NCBI RefSeq assembly: GCF_007280575.1
Contig: NZ_VKJP01000009.1
Coordinates: 1 to 53,184, forward strand
DNA from: Streptomyces benahoarensis
GTDB taxonomy: Bacteria > Actinomycetota > Actinomycetes > Streptomycetales > Streptomycetaceae
DNA length: 53,184 nucleotides
Reading direction: 5' to 3'
The notes below the pieces were generated by a model. The model was not told where the DNA came from. It made no database searches and saw nothing but the letters and a program-made list of their open reading frames with translations. Made by a program: the position numbers and the translations under genes. Each line of letters starts with the position of its first letter. Position 1 is the stretch's first letter. Positions 43,866 through 51,638 of this stretch are shown one piece after another.

Positions 43866-45314
43866 TCACCCCCCGTCGGCCAGCCGCCGCACCGCCGCCA
43901 TCGGTACCGGCAGCCAGTCGGGCCGGTGCCGGGCCTCGTAGAGCACTTCGTAGACGGCCTTGTCGGTCTCGTACGCGCGCATCAGTTCCGGTGCCGCGCA
44001 GGGGTCGGGGCCGCCGCCCTCCACATAGCCGCGGCAGTACGCCTCCCGGGTGCGGCGCGCCCACTCCAGGGACCAGGCGTCGCCGCCCGAGGGGCCGCTA
44101 CGGGCCGCGTAGTCGAAGGAGCGGAGCATCGCGGCGACATCGCGGACCGCGGGCTGCGGGCGGCGCCGCTCGGCCAGCGGGCGGGCCGGTTCCCCCTCGA
44201 AGTCGATCAGGGACCAGCGGCCGGGCCCCCGGGCCGGGCGGAGCGTCTGCCCCAGGTGCAGATCGCCGTGGATGCGCTGCGCCGCCCAGCTGCCGCCGCC
44301 CCGCCCGGCGGTGGCGAGCGCATCGAACGCGGCGCGCAGCCCGGCGCGGTACGGCCGCAGGCCGGGCACCGCACGGGCGGTGCTCTCCAGCCGGGCGCGC
44401 ATCCCCGCCGCGATGGACTCCAGCTGCGGACGGCGCAGCGCGGCCGTGGGCAGCGCCCGGGCGAGCGCGGTGTGCACCTCCGCGGTGGCGCGGCCCAGGG
44501 CCCGCGCCGGAGCGGTGAAGTCGGCGCGCCCGGCCAGCGCCGCCAGCGCCAGCTGCCAGCCGTCGGCGCAGCCCGGCAGATACGGCTGGAGCACGCCCAG
44601 CGTCGTCGGCTCGGCACCGCGCTCCGGCGGGCGGGCCTCGAACCACGCGACGGGCGCGGGCACCCGCGGGCACCCCGCACCGGCCAGCACGCGCGGCAGC
44701 TCCAGATCCGGGTTGAGGCCCGGCGTGACCTGGCGGAAGACCTTCAGGATCAGCGTCTCGCCGTAGACGAGGGAGGTGTGGGACTGCTCCGCGGCGAGCG
44801 GGCGGCCGGGCAGCCGGGGCGGGATCTCCGCGCCCGCCTCGCGGTGGAAGTCGAGCACCCCGATGCGGCCCGGCAGCCGCAGCCGCTCCAGCAGCAGCCC
44901 GCACAGCCGCCCGTCGAGCAGCGCGTCATGGACGGCGTGGCCGCGCAGCGGGCCGCCTGCGGGGCGGCCGATCAGCGCGGGCGCCAGCCGCGGCGGCAGC
45001 TCCCGGCCCACGCCCAGCAGCAGTTGGTAGCAGTCACCGCCGGGTGGCGCACCGGCCGCCGGGGCCGTCGCCTGCTCCACGCGGACCAGCAGATGGAGCA
45101 GGCCGGGCGGCCCGCCGGCGGCGGCGCCGGGCAGCAGCTCGGTCGCGGAGAGCAGGGTGAAGCCGGTGATCAGCCGCCCGTGCCCGGCGAACCACCGGCG
45201 GCCGGGCAACCAGTCCGCGAGGAGCGGCGCGAGCGAGGAGAGCAGATCGGGCGTGGCGGCGAGCGGAGGCCCGCCGGATCTGGGCGGAGCACCGGTCGAG
45301 GCGGGGTCCGGCAT
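43866..45314 (-). CDS. mak: Maltokinase
   Basis: The 482-aa kinase phosphorylates maltose with ATP to give maltose 1-phosphate, the substrate of GlgE. The fold is aminoglycoside-phosphotransferase-like. The catalytic HGDLHLGQ is at residues 349-356 and the metal-binding DFEGEP at 371-376. The N-terminal intercalated domain starts near WLPGRRWFAGHGR. It corresponds to Pep1/Pep2, which in mycobacteria is bound to TreS. The start is ATG 45314 with AAGGA about 11 nt upstream. A 15-bp hairpin lies between treS and mak, so mak-glgB may also be transcribed separately from glgE-treS. Confidence 0.94.
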   Translation of the reverse strand: MPDPASTGAPPRSGGPPLAATPDLLSSLAPLLADWLPGRRWFAGHGRLITGFTLLSATELLPGAAAGGPPGLLHLLVRVEQATAPAAGAPPGGDCYQLLLGVGRELPPRLAPALIGRPAGGPLRGHAVHDALLDGRLCGLLLERLRLPGRIGVLDFHREAGAEIPPRLPGRPLAAEQSHTSLVYGETLILKVFRQVTPGLNPDLELPRVLAGAGCPRVPAPVAWFEARPPERGAEPTTLGVLQPYLPGCADGWQLALAALAGRADFTAPARALGRATAEVHTALARALPTAALRRPQLESIAAGMRARLESTARAVPGLRPYRAGLRAAFDALATAGRGGGSWAAQRIHGDLHLGQTLRPARGPGRWSLIDFEGEPARPLAERRRPQPAVRDVAAMLRSFDYAARSGPSGGDAWSLEWARRTREAYCRGYVEGGGPDPCAAPELMRAYETDKAVYEVLYEARHRPDWLPVPMAAVRRLADGG

Positions 45315-45487
45315 GGGGGCGCGTCCTTTCCCGGGGCACTCGACAGGATGCGCAAAGTGTCCCGGAATGCGGCGTTCTCCGTGCGGCGGCGCGGGGAGCG
45401 TACCCCCGGACGGAGTCCGCCGGGCCGGACGCCATCACGGCGCGGGCGGGCCCGCCCTGCGGCCGGACCTGCCCGCCCCCGGACGGA

Positions 45488-45525
45488 CCTCCGCCCGTAC
45501 GCGCAGGTCGGCGCACGGGCGGAGG
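45488..45525 (-). terminator. Hairpin between treS and mak
   Basis: CCTCCGCCCGT (45488-45498) pairs with ACGGGCGGAGG (45515-45525). An inner GCGC/GCGC helix and a 2-nt bulge leave a 6-nt loop. It lies 41 nt after the treS stop. It could stop or attenuate read-through into mak. Confidence 0.65.
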
Positions 45526-45565
45526 GCGGCCCACGGACCGGGCGGGCGGCGGGCCCGCCCCCGCG

Positions 45566-47284
45566 TCAGACGGCGTTGCGGCGGAGCCGGAACCAGTAGA
45601 AGCCGTGGCCCGCCAGCGTCAGCAGATACGGCAGTTGGCCGATCGGCGGGAAATGCACCCCGCCGATCAGTTCCATCGGATGACGTCCGTCGAATTCCGT
45701 CAGATCCAGCTCCGTCGGCTGGGCGAAGCGCGAGAAATTGTGCACGCACAGGACGAGATCGTCGTCCGCACCGCCTTCGCCGGGCGCGGCCCGCAGAAAG
45801 GCGAGGACCGCCGGGTTGCTGGAGGGGAGTTCGGTGTAACTGCCGAGCCCGAACGCCGGATTCTGTTTCCGGATCTCGATCATCCGGCGGGTCCAGTGCA
45901 GCAGCGACGACGGGGAACTCATCGCCGCCTCGACATTGGTGACCTGATATCCGTGGACCGGATCCATGATGGTCGGCAGGGTGAGCCGCCCGGGATCGCA
46001 GGAGGAGAATCCGGCATTGCGGTCCGGGGTCCACTGCATCGGGGTGCGAACCGCATCGCGGTCACCGAGCCAGATGTTGTCCCCCATGCCGATCTCGTCG
46101 CCGTAATAGAGAATCGGCGAGCCCGGCAGGGAGAGCAGCAGGGCGGTGAAGAGTTCGATCTGATTGCGGTCGTTGTCGAGCAGTGGGGCGAGGCGGCGGC
46201 GGATGCCGATATTGGCCCGCATGCGCGGATCCTTGGCGTACTCCGCGTACATGTAGTCGCGCTCTTCGTCGGTCACCATTTCGAGGGTCAGCTCGTCGTG
46301 GTTACGGAGGAAGATGCCCCACTGGCAGCCGGACGGGATCGCCGGGGTCTTGGCGAGGATTTCCGATACCGGATAGCGCGATTCGCGGCGTACCGCCATG
46401 AAGATACGCGGCATGACGGGGAAGTGGAACGCCATGTGGCATTCGTCGCCGCCGGTCGCGTAATCGCCGAAGTAATCGACGACGTCCTCGGGCCACTGAT
46501 TGGCCTCGGCCAGCAATACGGTGTCCGGGTAGTGGGCGTCGATCTCGGCGCGGACCCGCCGGAGGAACGCGTGCGAGCGCGGCAGGTTCTCGCAGTTGGT
46601 GCCCTCCTCGGCGTAGAGGTACGGCACCGCGTCCAGCCGGAAGCCGTCGATGCCCAGGTCGAGCCAGAACCGCAGCGCGGAGATCATCTCCTCCTGGACC
46701 GCCGGGTTCTCGTAGTTGAGGTCCGGCTGGTGGGAGAAGAAGCGGTGCCAGTAGTACTGCTTGCGCACCGGGTCGAAGGTCCAGTTGGACGCCTCGGTGT
46801 CGACGAAGATGATCCGCGCGTCGGCGTACTGCTTGTCGTCGTCCGCCCAGACGTAGTAGTCGCCGTACGGCCCCTCGGGGTCGTTACGGGAGGACTGGAA
46901 CCACGGGTGCTGGTCGCTGGTGTGGTTCATCACCATGTCGATGATGACCCGCATACCGCGCTGGTGGGCGGCGTCGACGAATTCCACGAAATCGGCGAGG
47001 TCACCGAATTCGTCGAGGACGGCGGTGTAGTCGGCGACGTCGTAACCGCCGTCCCGCAGCGGGGACTTGAAGAACGGCGGGAGCCAGAGGCAGTCCACGC
47101 CCAGCCATTGCAGATAATCGAGCCGCGAGGTGAGGCCCTTGAGGTCGCCGACGCCGTCTCCGTTGCTGTCCTGGAAGGAACGGACCAGGACCTCGTAGAA
47201 GACGGCGCGTTTGAACCAGTCCGGATCACGGTCCTTTTCCGGCGTGTCCTCGAACGTGTCATGCACGGGCTCGTTGACGATCAA
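45566..47284 (-). CDS. treS: Trehalose synthase (maltose alpha-D-glucosyltransferase)
   Basis: The 572-aa GH13_16 enzyme interconverts trehalose and maltose. The catalytic trio is D218 ([12 protein letters not shown]), E260 (LLAEANQW) and D330 ([10 protein letters not shown]), with the family's B-domain at about residues 120-190. The start is TTG at 47284 (read as Met in [13 protein letters not shown]), overlapping the glgE stop in a TTGA, with GGAGGG 9 nt upstream. This conserved N-terminus supports the TTG. Maltose it makes is trapped by Mak as maltose 1-phosphate, so TreS links trehalose and glycogen stores. Confidence 0.96.
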   Translation of the reverse strand: MIVNEPVHDTFEDTPEKDRDPDWFKRAVFYEVLVRSFQDSNGDGVGDLKGLTSRLDYLQWLGVDCLWLPPFFKSPLRDGGYDVADYTAVLDEFGDLADFVEFVDAAHQRGMRVIIDMVMNHTSDQHPWFQSSRNDPEGPYGDYYVWADDDKQYADARIIFVDTEASNWTFDPVRKQYYWHRFFSHQPDLNYENPAVQEEMISALRFWLDLGIDGFRLDAVPYLYAEEGTNCENLPRSHAFLRRVRAEIDAHYPDTVLLAEANQWPEDVVDYFGDYATGGDECHMAFHFPVMPRIFMAVRRESRYPVSEILAKTPAIPSGCQWGIFLRNHDELTLEMVTDEERDYMYAEYAKDPRMRANIGIRRRLAPLLDNDRNQIELFTALLLSLPGSPILYYGDEIGMGDNIWLGDRDAVRTPMQWTPDRNAGFSSCDPGRLTLPTIMDPVHGYQVTNVEAAMSSPSSLLHWTRRMIEIRKQNPAFGLGSYTELPSSNPAVLAFLRAAPGEGGADDDLVLCVHNFSRFAQPTELDLTEFDGRHPMELIGGVHFPPIGQLPYLLTLAGHGFYWFRLRRNAV

Positions 47285-49281
47285 TTGGGTGACCCTCCGA
47301 TCGGTGAGGACGGTCGCAGGGACAGTACGTGCGCGGGCGCGGGCGACTGGCCCGGATCGAGCCGTACATAGTTGTCCCTGCCCCAGTGGTAGGTGTCGCC
47401 GGTGAGCTCGTCGCGCACCGGGAAGGAATCGTCCCGGCCGAGGCCGAGTTCCGGCATGTCCAACGAGACCGTGGCCTCCTGGGTGTGGTGTGGATCAAGG
47501 TTCACCACGGTCAGGACGGTATCGGCGCCGCGGCCGTGGCCCGCGCGTTTGGAATAGGCGAGGACCGCTTCGTTGTCGGTGGGATGGAAATGCAGCCGCC
47601 GCAGTTGCTGAAGGGCCGGATGGCGGCGGCGGACGCGGTTGAGGGTGGTGAGCAGCGGGGCGAGGCTCTTTCCGCTCCGGGCCGCGGCCGCCCAGTCGCG
47701 GGGCCGCAGTTGGTACTTCTCCGAATTCAGATACTCCTCGCTGCCCGGCTCCGCGGGCTCCGCCTCGCACAGCTCGTAGCCCGCGTAGACGCCCCAGGTG
47801 GGGGAGAGGGTGGCGGCCAGCACCGCGCGGACGGCGAAGGCGGGACGCCCACCTCTTTGGAGGTAGCCGTGCAGGATGTCCGGGGTGTTGACGAAGAGAT
47901 TGGGCCGCAGATAACCGGCGCCCTCGCCGGACAGCTCGGTGAGGTAGCGGCTCAGTTCCTGCTTGGTGTTCCGCCAGGTGAAGTAGGTGTACGACTGCTG
48001 GAACCCGGCGCGGGCGAGGGCGTGGACCATCGCGGGGCGGGTGAACGCCTCGGCGAGGAAGAGGACATCCGGGTCGGTGCGGCCCACCGCGCCGATCACC
48101 GTCTCCCAGAAGTGCACCGGTTTGGTGTGCGGATTGTCGACCCGGAAGATCCGCACGCCCCGGTCCATCCAGAAGCGCAGTAGCCGCTCGGTCTCACGGA
48201 CCAGCCCCCGGAAATCGGTGTCGAAGTCGAGCGGATAGATGTCCTGGTACGTCTTCGGCGGGTTCTCCGCGCAGGCGATGGAGCCGTCGGTGCGGTGCCG
48301 GAACCACTCGGGGTGGCGGGTGACCCAGGGGTGGTCGGGCGAGCACTGGAGCGCGAAGTCGAGCGCGACCTCCATCCGCAGATCGCGGGCGGTGCGGACG
48401 AAGTGGTCGAAGTCGTCGAAGGTGCCGAGGTCCGGGTGGAGCGCGTCATGGCCGCCGTCGGCGGAACCGATGGCCCAGGGGGAGCCCACGTCGTGCGGTC
48501 CGGCGGTCAGGGAGTTGTTGGGGCCCTTGCGGTGGGTGGTGCCGATGGGGTGGACGGGCGGGAGATACACGACGTCGAAGCCCATCGCGGCGACGGCCGG
48601 GAGCCGTTCGGCGGCGGTGCGCAGGGTGCCGCCGACGAGGGTGCCGTCCGGCCGCGCGGTGGCGCCCTCGGAGCGGGGGAACAGCTCGTACCACGAGCCG
48701 TACAGCGCGCGGCGGCGCTCGACGAGGAGCGGCAGCGGGGCGGCGGCGGTGAGCAGCTCGCGCAGCGGGTGGCGGGCGAGCGCGTCGGTGACGGCGGGGG
48801 CGGTCGCGGCGGCGAGGCGGGCGGCGGGCGGCGCCGTGGTGTCGCGCAGCGCGTCGGCGGCGGCGAGCACCGCCTCGCGTCCGGCGTCCTTGGGAACACC
48901 GTCGGCGGCGCGGGTCAGCAGGTCGGCGCCTTCGCGGAGGGTGAGTTCGGTGCCGAGCCCGGCGGGGATCTTCACGGCGGCATCGCGGCGCCAGGTGGTG
49001 ACCGGGTCGGCCCATGCCTCGACGGTGTACGTCCAGCGGCCCTCGGCGTCCGGGGTGACCTCGGCGGTGAACCGGTCGGTGCCCGGGCGGAGTTCGGCCA
49101 TCGGGGTCCAGGGGCCGGTGCGGCCCGCGGGACCGGTCAGCACGACATTGGCGGCGACGGCGCCGTGGCCCTCGCGGAAGACGGTGGCCGAGACGTCGAA
49201 GGTCTCGCCCGCCACCGCCTTCGCGGGGCGGCCGTCGTCGAGGCGGGGGCGGATGTCCAGGACAGGGATGCGACCGATCAT
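47281..49281 (-). CDS. glgE: Alpha-1,4-glucan:maltose-1-phosphate maltosyltransferase
   Basis: The 666-aa GH13_3 enzyme lengthens alpha-glucan by two glucose units from maltose 1-phosphate. It has an N-terminal beta domain (residues 1-105) and an insertion of four helices (105-190). The catalytic barrel has D382 ([10 protein letters not shown]), E411 (FLAEAFTRP) and D468 (VNTPDIL), equivalent, by a constant offset of 12, to D394, E423 and D480 of S. coelicolor GlgE1. The donor-site motif reads DVGSPWAIG with S267, where S. coelicolor has Val. The ATG follows GGTGAG, and its stop overlaps the treS start. It heads the glgE-treS unit; the region before it holds an 8-bp repeat array rather than glgP. 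Confidence 0.96.
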   Translation of the reverse strand: MIGRIPVLDIRPRLDDGRPAKAVAGETFDVSATVFREGHGAVAANVVLTGPAGRTGPWTPMAELRPGTDRFTAEVTPDAEGRWTYTVEAWADPVTTWRRDAAVKIPAGLGTELTLREGADLLTRAADGVPKDAGREAVLAAADALRDTTAPPAARLAAATAPAVTDALARHPLRELLTAAAPLPLLVERRRALYGSWYELFPRSEGATARPDGTLVGGTLRTAAERLPAVAAMGFDVVYLPPVHPIGTTHRKGPNNSLTAGPHDVGSPWAIGSADGGHDALHPDLGTFDDFDHFVRTARDLRMEVALDFALQCSPDHPWVTRHPEWFRHRTDGSIACAENPPKTYQDIYPLDFDTDFRGLVRETERLLRFWMDRGVRIFRVDNPHTKPVHFWETVIGAVGRTDPDVLFLAEAFTRPAMVHALARAGFQQSYTYFTWRNTKQELSRYLTELSGEGAGYLRPNLFVNTPDILHGYLQRGGRPAFAVRAVLAATLSPTWGVYAGYELCEAEPAEPGSEEYLNSEKYQLRPRDWAAAARSGKSLAPLLTTLNRVRRRHPALQQLRRLHFHPTDNEAVLAYSKRAGHGRGADTVLTVVNLDPHHTQEATVSLDMPELGLGRDDSFPVRDELTGDTYHWGRDNYVRLDPGQSPAPAHVLSLRPSSPIGGSPN

Positions 49282-49470
49282 GGGCTCACCAGAGAATCGT
49301 CAGGTTTTGCCGGAATTTCTCCTTTCTATCCGTTCCGCTGGGGGAGTCGGTGTGCGAGGAGCGGGGGGCCTGCCGCCTTCACCCGGTTGGCGGCCGGGGC
49401 GGCGCCGGCCGGTCCGCGGCCGGGTGCCGGGAGGGCGGGGTGGCCCGGAGTGGCGCGAGGGCCACCCCGG

Positions 49471-49534
49471 ACTCCCGGACTCCCGGACTCCCGGACTCCC
49501 GGACTCCCGGACTCCCGGACTCCCGGACTCCCGG
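49471..49534. repeat. (ACTCCCGG)x8 tandem repeat
   Basis: Eight uninterrupted copies of an 8-bp unit span 49471-49534. Near-identical 15-bp sequences AGTGGCGCGAGGGCC (49449-49463) and AGTGGCGCGAGAGCC (49543-49557) flank the array. The unit is not a multiple of three and no gene runs through it. Confidence 0.95.
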
Positions 49535-49576
49535 AGCCCCGCAGTGGCGCGAGAGCCGGGACATGACGGAACGGCG

Positions 49577-49624
49577 GAACGGCGGAACGGCCGGGGAGAG
49601 AGTTCCCCGGCCGTTCCGCCGTTC
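49577..49624 (-). terminator. Long-stem terminator (outer) after the metalloprotease gene
   Basis: Twenty-one-bp perfect arms (49577-49597 and 49604-49624) with a 6-nt loop GAGAGT lie about 97 nt after the protease stop. Confidence 0.85.
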
Positions 49625-49683
49625 TCGGGGCGCCGACCGCACCCGGGGACACGTCACAGGGGTCCCGGGCGGATCGGCGTGGT

Positions 49684-49712
49684 GCCGGGCGCCGTGTCGC
49701 ACGGCGCCCGGC
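49684..49712 (-). terminator. Terminator (inner) after the metalloprotease gene
   Basis: Thirteen-bp arms GCCGGGCGCCGTG and CACGGCGCCCGGC with loop TCG start 9 nt after the protease stop. Confidence 0.88.
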
Positions 49713-49720
49713 GTGGTGCG

Positions 49721-51346
49721 TTACTTGACGGCGACGCCGTTCCAGGCGGCCTCGACGCCCTTGACCTCGGCACTGTCGGCCTTGTACAGGTCGGTGGCGG
49801 CCTTGACGGTGGCCTCACGGGCCGCCTTGTAGTCGGTGTTCGAGGTCATGTACTCGCTCAGGGCCTTGAACCAGATCTTCTCGGCCTTGTCCCGGCCGAT
49901 GCCCTCGACCTTGGAGCCGTCGGCGGTCGGGCTGTCGTACTTGACGCCACCGATCTCCTTGGCGCCGCTGCCCTCGGACAGCAGGTAGAAGAAGTGGTTG
50001 GCGACACCCGACGAGTAGTGCGGGTCCAGGCCACCGGTGCTGGAGTCCCAGTTGTCCTGCGACTGACCGTCCTTGGACGGCTTGTCCATGTAGCGCAGCG
50101 GCGTGCCGTCACCGTTGATGTCGATCTTCTCGCCGATGAGGTAGTCGCCCGGGTCCTCGGAGTTGTTCGCGTAGAACTCGACCGAGGTGCCGAAGATGTC
50201 GGAGGTGCCCTCGTTCAGGCCGCCGGACTCACCGCTGTAGGTGAGGTTGGCGGTGGCGGAGGTGACACCGTGCGACATCTCGTGGGCCGCGACGTCGATG
50301 GCGGTCAGCGGGGCCTTGTTGCCCTCGCCGTCGCCGTACGTCATGCAGAAGCAGCTGTCGTCCCAGAAGGCGTTGACGTAGTTGTCGCCGTAGTGGACGC
50401 GGGAGAAGGCGCCCTTGCCGTCACCCTTGATGCCGGTGCGGCCGTGCACCTCCTTGTAGTAGTCCCAGGTCAAGGCGGCACCGTAGTGCGCGTCGACGGC
50501 GGCGGTCTCCGGGTTGTCCGGCTTGCCGTTGCCCCAGGTGTCGGTGGAGTTGGTGAAGAGCTTGCCGTCGCCGTCCTCGGCGTTCTCCAGGTTGGTGGTC
50601 TTGTGACCGCCGCGCTCGCCGTCGGTCAGCGTGAAGTTGCTGCCGTCCTTGGTGGTGCCGAGGTCGACGGTGCCGCTGAACTCGCTCTCGCCCTTGCCGG
50701 TACGGATGTCGTCGTACTGGAAGAGCTTCTTGCCGGTGTTGGCGTCGGTGATGACGTGCATCCGGCTCGGGGTGCCGTCCTTCTTCACGCCGTTGACGAC
50801 GGTGTCGTACGCCAGGACGGGTGAGCCGGAGGCGGCCCAGACGACCTTCTTCGCGGCCTGCGCGCCGGTCTGCTTGGCGCTGATCGACTTGGCGGCGGTG
50901 CCGTGCGCGCGCTGCGCGGCGGCGGCCGCGGTGATCTTCGGCGTGAGGGAGGCGACCTTGATGGTCTTCTGGGTCGACTTGGTGGTGCTCTTGATGGAGC
51001 CGTCCTTGGCACGGTGCACGACCATGTCGCCACCGAGCACCGGCAGACCGGCGTAGGTGCGGTCGTAGCGGGTGTGGACGGTGCCGTCGGCGTCCTTGAT
51101 GACGTCCTTGACGACCAGCTGCTCCTGGGCGCCCAGGCCCAGCTCCTTGGCCGTCTGCGCCTTGGCGGCGCTCGCGTCGCGGATCAGCTCGGCGCGGTGC
51201 GAGGTGGTGAGGGCGACCGGCGCGCCGCCCTTGGCGGCCGGGGCGGTCGAGGCGCTCGCCGTGGCGGCGACGCCGGCGACGAGGGCCGCGGCGGCGACGA
51301 CAGCAGTGCCGGTGATGCGGGCCTTGCGGGATATGCGGGGGGTCAC
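49721..51346 (-). CDS. Secreted M4-family neutral metalloprotease
   Basis: The 541-aa pre-pro-enzyme has a signal peptide (about residues 1-33, ending ATASAS) and a propeptide of about 180 residues with FTP and PepSY-like parts (GLGAQEQLVVKDV; YAGLPVLGGDMVVH). The mature domain has the zinc motif HEMSH at 355-359, third ligand E379 in GGLNEGTSDIFG (20 residues after the second His, as in thermolysin) and the catalytic His H443 in DPHYSSGVANHFF. It carries NAFWDDSCFCMTYGDG, with a Cys pair. The start is GTG 51346 with GAAGGAG 6 nt upstream. It secretes protein-degrading activity for nutrition. A close paralogue lies just upstream on the same strand. Confidence 0.96.
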   Translation of the reverse strand: MTPRISRKARITGTAVVAAAALVAGVAATASASTAPAAKGGAPVALTTSHRAELIRDASAAKAQTAKELGLGAQEQLVVKDVIKDADGTVHTRYDRTYAGLPVLGGDMVVHRAKDGSIKSTTKSTQKTIKVASLTPKITAAAAAQRAHGTAAKSISAKQTGAQAAKKVVWAASGSPVLAYDTVVNGVKKDGTPSRMHVITDANTGKKLFQYDDIRTGKGESEFSGTVDLGTTKDGSNFTLTDGERGGHKTTNLENAEDGDGKLFTNSTDTWGNGKPDNPETAAVDAHYGAALTWDYYKEVHGRTGIKGDGKGAFSRVHYGDNYVNAFWDDSCFCMTYGDGEGNKAPLTAIDVAAHEMSHGVTSATANLTYSGESGGLNEGTSDIFGTSVEFYANNSEDPGDYLIGEKIDINGDGTPLRYMDKPSKDGQSQDNWDSSTGGLDPHYSSGVANHFFYLLSEGSGAKEIGGVKYDSPTADGSKVEGIGRDKAEKIWFKALSEYMTSNTDYKAAREATVKAATDLYKADSAEVKGVEAAWNGVAVK

Positions 51347-51638
51347 GCGTGCTCCTTCAACTTTGCCAAGTGGTGGGGGTGCAAAGCGATGCGGGTGTGA
51401 CGTGCGTCGGGAACATTGCCATTCCGAACGCGTTCATGTCAGGACGCTGAGAGCAGGTTGGCCGAAACTCGTCGGTAGGGGTGTACGCGCGATCCGCGCA
51501 ACGGAAACGGGCGCCGCCCCCGGAGGTCCGGAAGCGGCGCCCAATTCGCCGTTTTCGCAGGTGGGTTCCGTGCACCGGTCGGCCTTTCGGCCATGCCACG
51601 CCGAGATGACCGGCCGGTGCCGTCACCGGGTCAGGATG
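51347..51638. other. Intergenic region between the two metalloproteases
   Basis: This 292-bp gap has no gene. It holds a hairpin for the upstream protease gene (51509-51542) and the promoter and ribosome site of the downstream one. A separate promoter for each protease is therefore likely. Confidence 0.6.
51509..51542 (-). terminator. Terminator of the second metalloprotease gene
   Basis: Arms GGGCGCCGC (51509-51517) and GCGGCGCCC (51534-51542) enclose a partly paired centre; the hairpin is 97 nt after the protease stop. Confidence 0.7.

Larger units (their letters stand above)
49282..49720. other. 439-bp intergenic region, glgE / metalloprotease
   Basis: No gene is visible. It holds two terminators for the protease gene, the (ACTCCCGG)x8 array with 15-bp near-direct repeats on both sides, and an AT-richer stretch at 49300-49330 that probably holds the glgE promoter. 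In S. coelicolor glgP lies next to glgE; here none is seen. Confidence 0.8.

Noticed and set aside
49449..49557. CRISPR array
   Set aside because: The 8-bp unit is contiguous with no spacers and there are no cas genes; it is a simple tandem repeat.
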